From Bolinopsis microptera (lineage: Eukaryota; Ctenophora; Tentaculata; Lobata; Bolinopsidae), in assembly GCF_026151205.1 (NCBI RefSeq), contig NC_087074.1:6140001-6200000 (forward strand): DNA of 60,000 bases, read 5' to 3'. Position 1 is the first letter of the stretch; each line of letters begins with the position of its first letter. Positions 49,201 through 55,200 of the stretch are shown piece after piece. The notes beneath the pieces were generated by a model that ran no database searches, was not told the origin of the DNA, and saw only the letters and a list, made by a program, of their open reading frames with translations. Position numbers and translations under genes: made by a program.

Positions 49201-52200
49201 AGGATCTATTTTAAGCAGTTTTTGTCGTTGTATTTCATCACAACCTATCGTGGGGCGTATTGCATGAGATGATCAAATTAAATACACTAAAAGTAACACG
49301 GTTCACACTGTTTTTCAGTTTTCACGGTCAGCTGTACTGTGTACACTTGATGCATATAGTGGCTATGTTTGATCTCCTCACCAGAGTAATACGAGGAGCC
49401 ACTGCCAACAGAGACCAACTTTTGGTGGGTATTTAATCAAGAGGAGGATATAAGCTAAATTCAGGGTGATCTTCAATTTACTGATTGTGAAATGTGATGT
49501 GTACACAGCAGTATTTGCGTTTCTATTACAAATGCAAATGGTTGATCTAAAGAGGAGAGGAACACGGACGTTTACATTTTAATTATGATTTAAACCCAAT
49601 TAATTAATTAATTAATTATTCCTCCGTCAGGTGATAATACCGTTTGCAGTGTTTATTATCTACATCTACTCCATGATTTACTTTACATTCGCTCGCTCCA
49701 TGTTTGATAACGACAAGATGGAGTACTGCAACACGTTGGCTCAATGTTTTAGTACAGCCATCAGATACTCAATGAGAAACAGCAATGGTGGCCATAACTA
49801 CAGGTACTTCCTAATATCATGTTAATAATTATAGGAGGTATGTTTATCTGCGAAGCGGAAATGGCGGCGTAAATTTAGGTGAAATTATTCCAAAAATATC
49901 CAAGTTTTGTTTCCTAAATTTAATTTTAAAGGTGGTATTTCTAACAAAAACAAAAAGTGAAGCTCTAAATTCGAACAAAAACGGTATTTCGAACAAAAAT
50001 CTTTTAAGAAAAATGTAGAAATCATTCCATAATATTGAATGTTAGTCTTAATTCTCGAAAGCAGGATCAAAAAAATATAATCAACCAGGAGTTGTGCGCG
50101 AGAAATTCAAACATATATTTACCATATTATACTTATATCGATCAGAGTTATAATGTTATCCGTCCCATGTTAATGGCGAGCTGTTCAATTAGATGTATCA
50201 AGTTTTAGTATCGAGCTGGAGACAAAACCCTTCGGATCACCATCAATACGATCCTCCTCCTCATTTCCCTACTTCTGGTAAATATGATGAGTGATGTCAG
50301 AAGTGCGTTCAGAAGCGGCAGCGTCGTGCTTACCATCAATTCACAGACCAACAAGGCAAAGGGATCATCCGAAATGATGCGAGTTGGAACTGCAGAGCAG
50401 CTATTCCAGAGTTACAGACCAAGAAAGCTGCTGACAGGATTGAGACTGTGGTGTTCACATGTGACCAATCAGTGACCACAAGGTGGTCAGGGTCACGTGC
50501 GCGAGCTCTGAGCCATGTGACTAAAAACTGGGATACCAGGCAAACTTGGACAACGGTTATCGGAACTAAACAGAACAACCTTGCTAGTAAGTTTGGGATC
50601 ATCAAGAACACGTTCCTGGGTATGTGAACATGAATGAAACTTCGACAAGTTATGACCGACAAAAGAAACCGCGACATTCAGCTAAAGTGTAATCCAAGGG
50701 AACTCTCCAAGATTCAGTTCAACGTAGATGACATACCAAACATCCACTGTAGACAGCAATACTAGAAACCAGATTACAAAAGCTATCGCTATCTTCAGAG
50801 CTCCCACATTAACCTGATGGAAAGGGAAGGATATTTTACCAGTCCTCAAAACAGCGAGTACCACGTTGAAGAGGACAGATAAGGCGTAGCCGAGCAGTGA
50901 CAGTACGGTGTGCATCACCACACACACGGTAGCAGAGATACGAGGTATCACGTTATATGATAGGAGGAGTGAGGACAACAAATATCATCAGGATCAGGTG
51001 ACCCACGGCCACACACGCGTGATCAAATCAGCAACTGTTATTAGGAGAAATATTTTGTTTGTGAGGGTCCCGCGATTCCTCCAGTAGTATAGTAGCACTG
51101 TGGTACAAACAGCTAAAACTAAGATACAAAGCGGAATGTTGAACGGGACTATAAACATAAAGACCCTTCGGTAGAGCTTCTCGAAATCCTCTTTTTCCGT
51201 CTGAGACACAAAAAGGGTCAAAGAAGACTTGTCTTCCATCTGACTTGAAGAGGGGAAATACAAAACCCGCAATTGAACTATAACCAGAATAACCGCAAAG
51301 CTAAAAAGTAAGAGAAATATTATAACCATGAGCAGTATATCCGATATCGTCATCTCAATCCAAATTTTCATCCTGGGGTCACCTCCAACTCACACAGGGA
51401 GGGTCAAAATATTAAGTTAAGTAGATCTCTGGTTAGAAGATGATGGATTGATAACTACAGTTAGTGCAACATTACGGTAAATATAAACAGATGGTCTACA
51501 ACATCCTCGAATCGACAACGGCTAAACTCTGCCTATCAGCGATCATCCCAATCCCTGGCTACCCTCGTCTGACCGAGGAGATTGAATCCTTTAATGGCTT
51601 GCTGTCAACTTTTGTGAGCAACCTCAGATCAGGACAAAAATACCGAAACCGTGTCTTTACATCGTGTAATCGTAATCTCGGTGGATTCATAAACAAAGGG
51701 ACAGGAAAAAATGGCGTAGAACTGTTCCTCTCAGAAAGAGGCCAACGGAAAACCTGGCTGAAGTTTCGTGATTCTCTTTATAGAACTGTAGACATGGAGA
51801 CCAGTCACGGGAATTACGAGGACGAAACTGGATACAAACCGAAAAGGAAGCGCAATGATTAATTCTATACCTGATAGGACTACGAGCCACCAACAAGACC
51901 TTATGAGGATCTTGTCGTGGAACATTCATGACGCAATGTCCTTCAAAGAGGGCCCCAAGGCCGATGATGAGGACTTCGTCAAACTTCTCATTGGGTGTAA
52001 CATATTCTGCCTGCAGGAAACGAAGGCTGAGTTCCACCTTCCAAACTTCAAATGCTACAATAGCCTTAGAACCGGCTCGCGCTCCGGTGGGCTATGTGTG
52101 GGGGTCCATCGATCCCTGTCAGGAGACTTCAAGCCCGTAAAAAGCTCCCATCCAGATATTCAAGCGGTGACTTTTTGCCCCGCCACTGATGATACTCTTA

Positions 52201-55200
52201 AGTTCACAATAATCAACGTATACGACTCCCCAGAGCAGTCATCCTACAAAAAGGGACTGAAAAACAGCAATGGTGGACCATCCCAGTCAACACTCGAATC
52301 CATTATTGACTTTGTTGCTAAAAACACAGATCTCGGCGAGAAACTGGTTCTAGGAGACTTCAATGCAAGAACAGGGGACCTCAACTTTAACTTTGATGAT
52401 GAACCTCCAGCTGACATCGAGGCTTTCTCAACAATCGCAAGCTTTCCAGAAAAGTCACAAAGATCAAGCAAAGACTCTGTGATAAACCCAAGGGGAAAAC
52501 TCTTTCTGGACTTCATATCCAGTCTGAACCTTAGCATTCTTAATGGTGATACACTAGGAGACATCTTTGGGGAACCCACCTCAATTAATTACAATGGACA
52601 CAGCGTTGTAGACTACGTAACAGCATCCCCCATGCTAAAGGAATCGGTGCAAAGTCTTAAGGTCTTAGATCTTACGAAATTCTCAGACCACCGCCCATGC
52701 TTATGCACACTGAAACTGAGTCATAATTATATAATTGATCCGGACGAAATTCTATCCTCACTCCAGCCAGCCCCAATAAAACACAAATGGGACGAGAATG
52801 CTTCAGAGAATAAACAGCAGTTCCTAGATGTCCAAAAAGAACCCCAGTTTGCAAGCAGAATCGCGGAACTGGTTGAAGCTGTTTGCGTAAAAAAGGAGGA
52901 TGTCATTAAGCTCAATGAAAACATCGTCGGCATTTATCGTGATATGGCTGATCAGGCCCTACCAAGACCTAGAAAACATAAACAAAAACCCCTCAATAGG
53001 AAAACTCGGGGATACAAAAGGGCAAAACCGAAGTCTCCATGGTTTGATATTGCCTGCATCATCGAAAAACGTGAACTAAATCGATTAGCTAAAACATACG
53101 GTAAAAGTCCTCTTGATAAAGAACTGAGAGACAGCTACTACAACAAACGCCGCGAATACCGAAAGCTCGTGAGACAGAAGAAGGCCAAGTTCGTGGAATC
53201 TCTTTGTCGTGATGTTGACGAGGGGCGCGACATAAACTGGAGTCGCTTTAAGAAACTTAAAAGCTTCTCCTCAAATGGCTCAAAGCTGGACGTTTTCGAT
53301 ATGATGAACTTCTGTAAATTCTTCAAAGAGCTGTACTCAAAACCTTCCATCCCGAATGAAGAAACTGCTGACTTCACGGAACGCAGAAAGACTGAACTTC
53401 GTGTTCATGAACTCGTGGAAGTTCTGGACAAAGATATCGAAATAGAGGAACTTCGGACCGCCATCAAAGGCCTTAAGAAAGGGAAAGCCATCGCCGAAGA
53501 TAAAATCCTGAATGAGTTCCTCATTTCGTCAGATGAACCAATGCTGTCAGCTGTTCTCACCTGTTCAACCACTGTTTGAAACTCGGGGAGTATCCATGGA
53601 CGACCTCTCTAGTTACCCCCTTGCACAAAAAGGGGAGTGTATACGATCCGAACAACTACCGGGCGATAGCCGTGGCGAGCAATGTTGGGAAGCTGTTTTC
53701 AACTATCTTATTACAGCGCCTACTCACATTCCGGTCACTGAACTGTCCAGACACCATAAACCAGCTAGGGTTCTGTAAAAAAGCACAGACGAGTGACCAC
53801 ATACTAACACTCTCAACTTGCATCCAAAAGTATGTAACGCAACGGAAAAAGAGGCTATATGGATGCTTCGTCGACTACGCGAAGGCGTTCGACTCTGTGT
53901 GCCGAGATGCCATGCTCTATAAATTCTGGGAGCTAGGAGTAAGAGGTCGATACTTTCAATGTATCGAGCAGATGTATTCACATTCCTCAGCAAAAATCAA
54001 ACTGTTGAACAGATTGTCAGAGACAATCGACATTCACTGTGGGACTGAGCAAGGTCACCCGATGTCTCCTGACCTGTTCAAGTGTTTCATCCACCAACTC
54101 TCCCTAGATCTGGATAACGCTGAGGAAGTCAACGTCCCTGAACTGAATAATGTTAATATCACTCATCTCCTCTGGGCTGATGATCTTATACTTCTTGCCC
54201 TTGACCATACTGGACTACAGAAACTTCTAAACGTTTTACACAGTTACTGTATCGAATGGGGACTAACCGTTAACATCGGAAAAACGGCAGTGATGGTGTT
54301 CAACCGTTCCGGGAGGCTCCTTAAAGAGAGTCTGACATTCCAACTCGGCGAAACCAACATCACATCAGTTCGAGAATATTGCTACCTCGGGATAACCTTT
54401 ACCCTCAACGGTTCTTCAGCAGTAGCACAGAACAAACTGAAGCAAAAAGGTCTCAGAAGCTACTTCGCGCTAAAAAGCAGTATTGACTTAAGACACTTCA
54501 GGCGAACAATCGTATTCAAGCTAGGCTATCCACTCCGATAATCGTAACCGATAATTATCTCCGATAATTCGTTAAAAAAAGTTATCTGTTTATCTAGATA
54601 AAATATATTTTTATCGGTATAAAAATTCACTAGAAATTACCGAAAATACTGCCACAATACAGTGAAATTTTAAAGAAATATTAGTAGTTTTGCCTCTCTC
54701 TGTTCCCAAGTTATCCAAGAAACAGTCCCAAATGTCTTCTAGTATGATAGAAGGGGTAGTTTACTTGGATGTGAGCTTAAGATGTTTATTTACATTTGTA
54801 TACCTGTAGAACTGTATGAACTGCAGAAATCCAGAGAAGGTTATTGACATTGTTCTCTAGAGGGTGCTGGCGTTTTACCTTACAACCATTCTGGAGACGG
54901 GCACAAGCATGGTACTGTTAACAGAAGTCAAAAATACCGGTAGGGCACTCAATTGAATTCCGGACGTGTTCTGGGGGTGAAACATTGTCTTCAAGAGAAG
55001 GAATCTGTTGCTCCAAGTTATCCACAGGATAAGGAAACGGTTCACTGAATCACTTTAAATGCTTTACTGTTTTGAAGAGAACTGGTAGTACACTACTGTT
55101 CTCAGGATAAGGAAACCGTTGGTCTACTGTTTTGAAGAGAAATAGTGCGTTACTGTTCTCAGGAGAAGGAAACCGGCGGTCTACTGTTTTGAAGAGAACT

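Noticed and set aside
50209-50279. Possible extra exon between the pore and S6 exons (acceptor ttttag, donor gtaaat, phase-compatible)
   Set aside because: It would insert a Ser/Pro-rich stretch where the family joins pore and S6 directly, and it lacks a GGGxGD motif.
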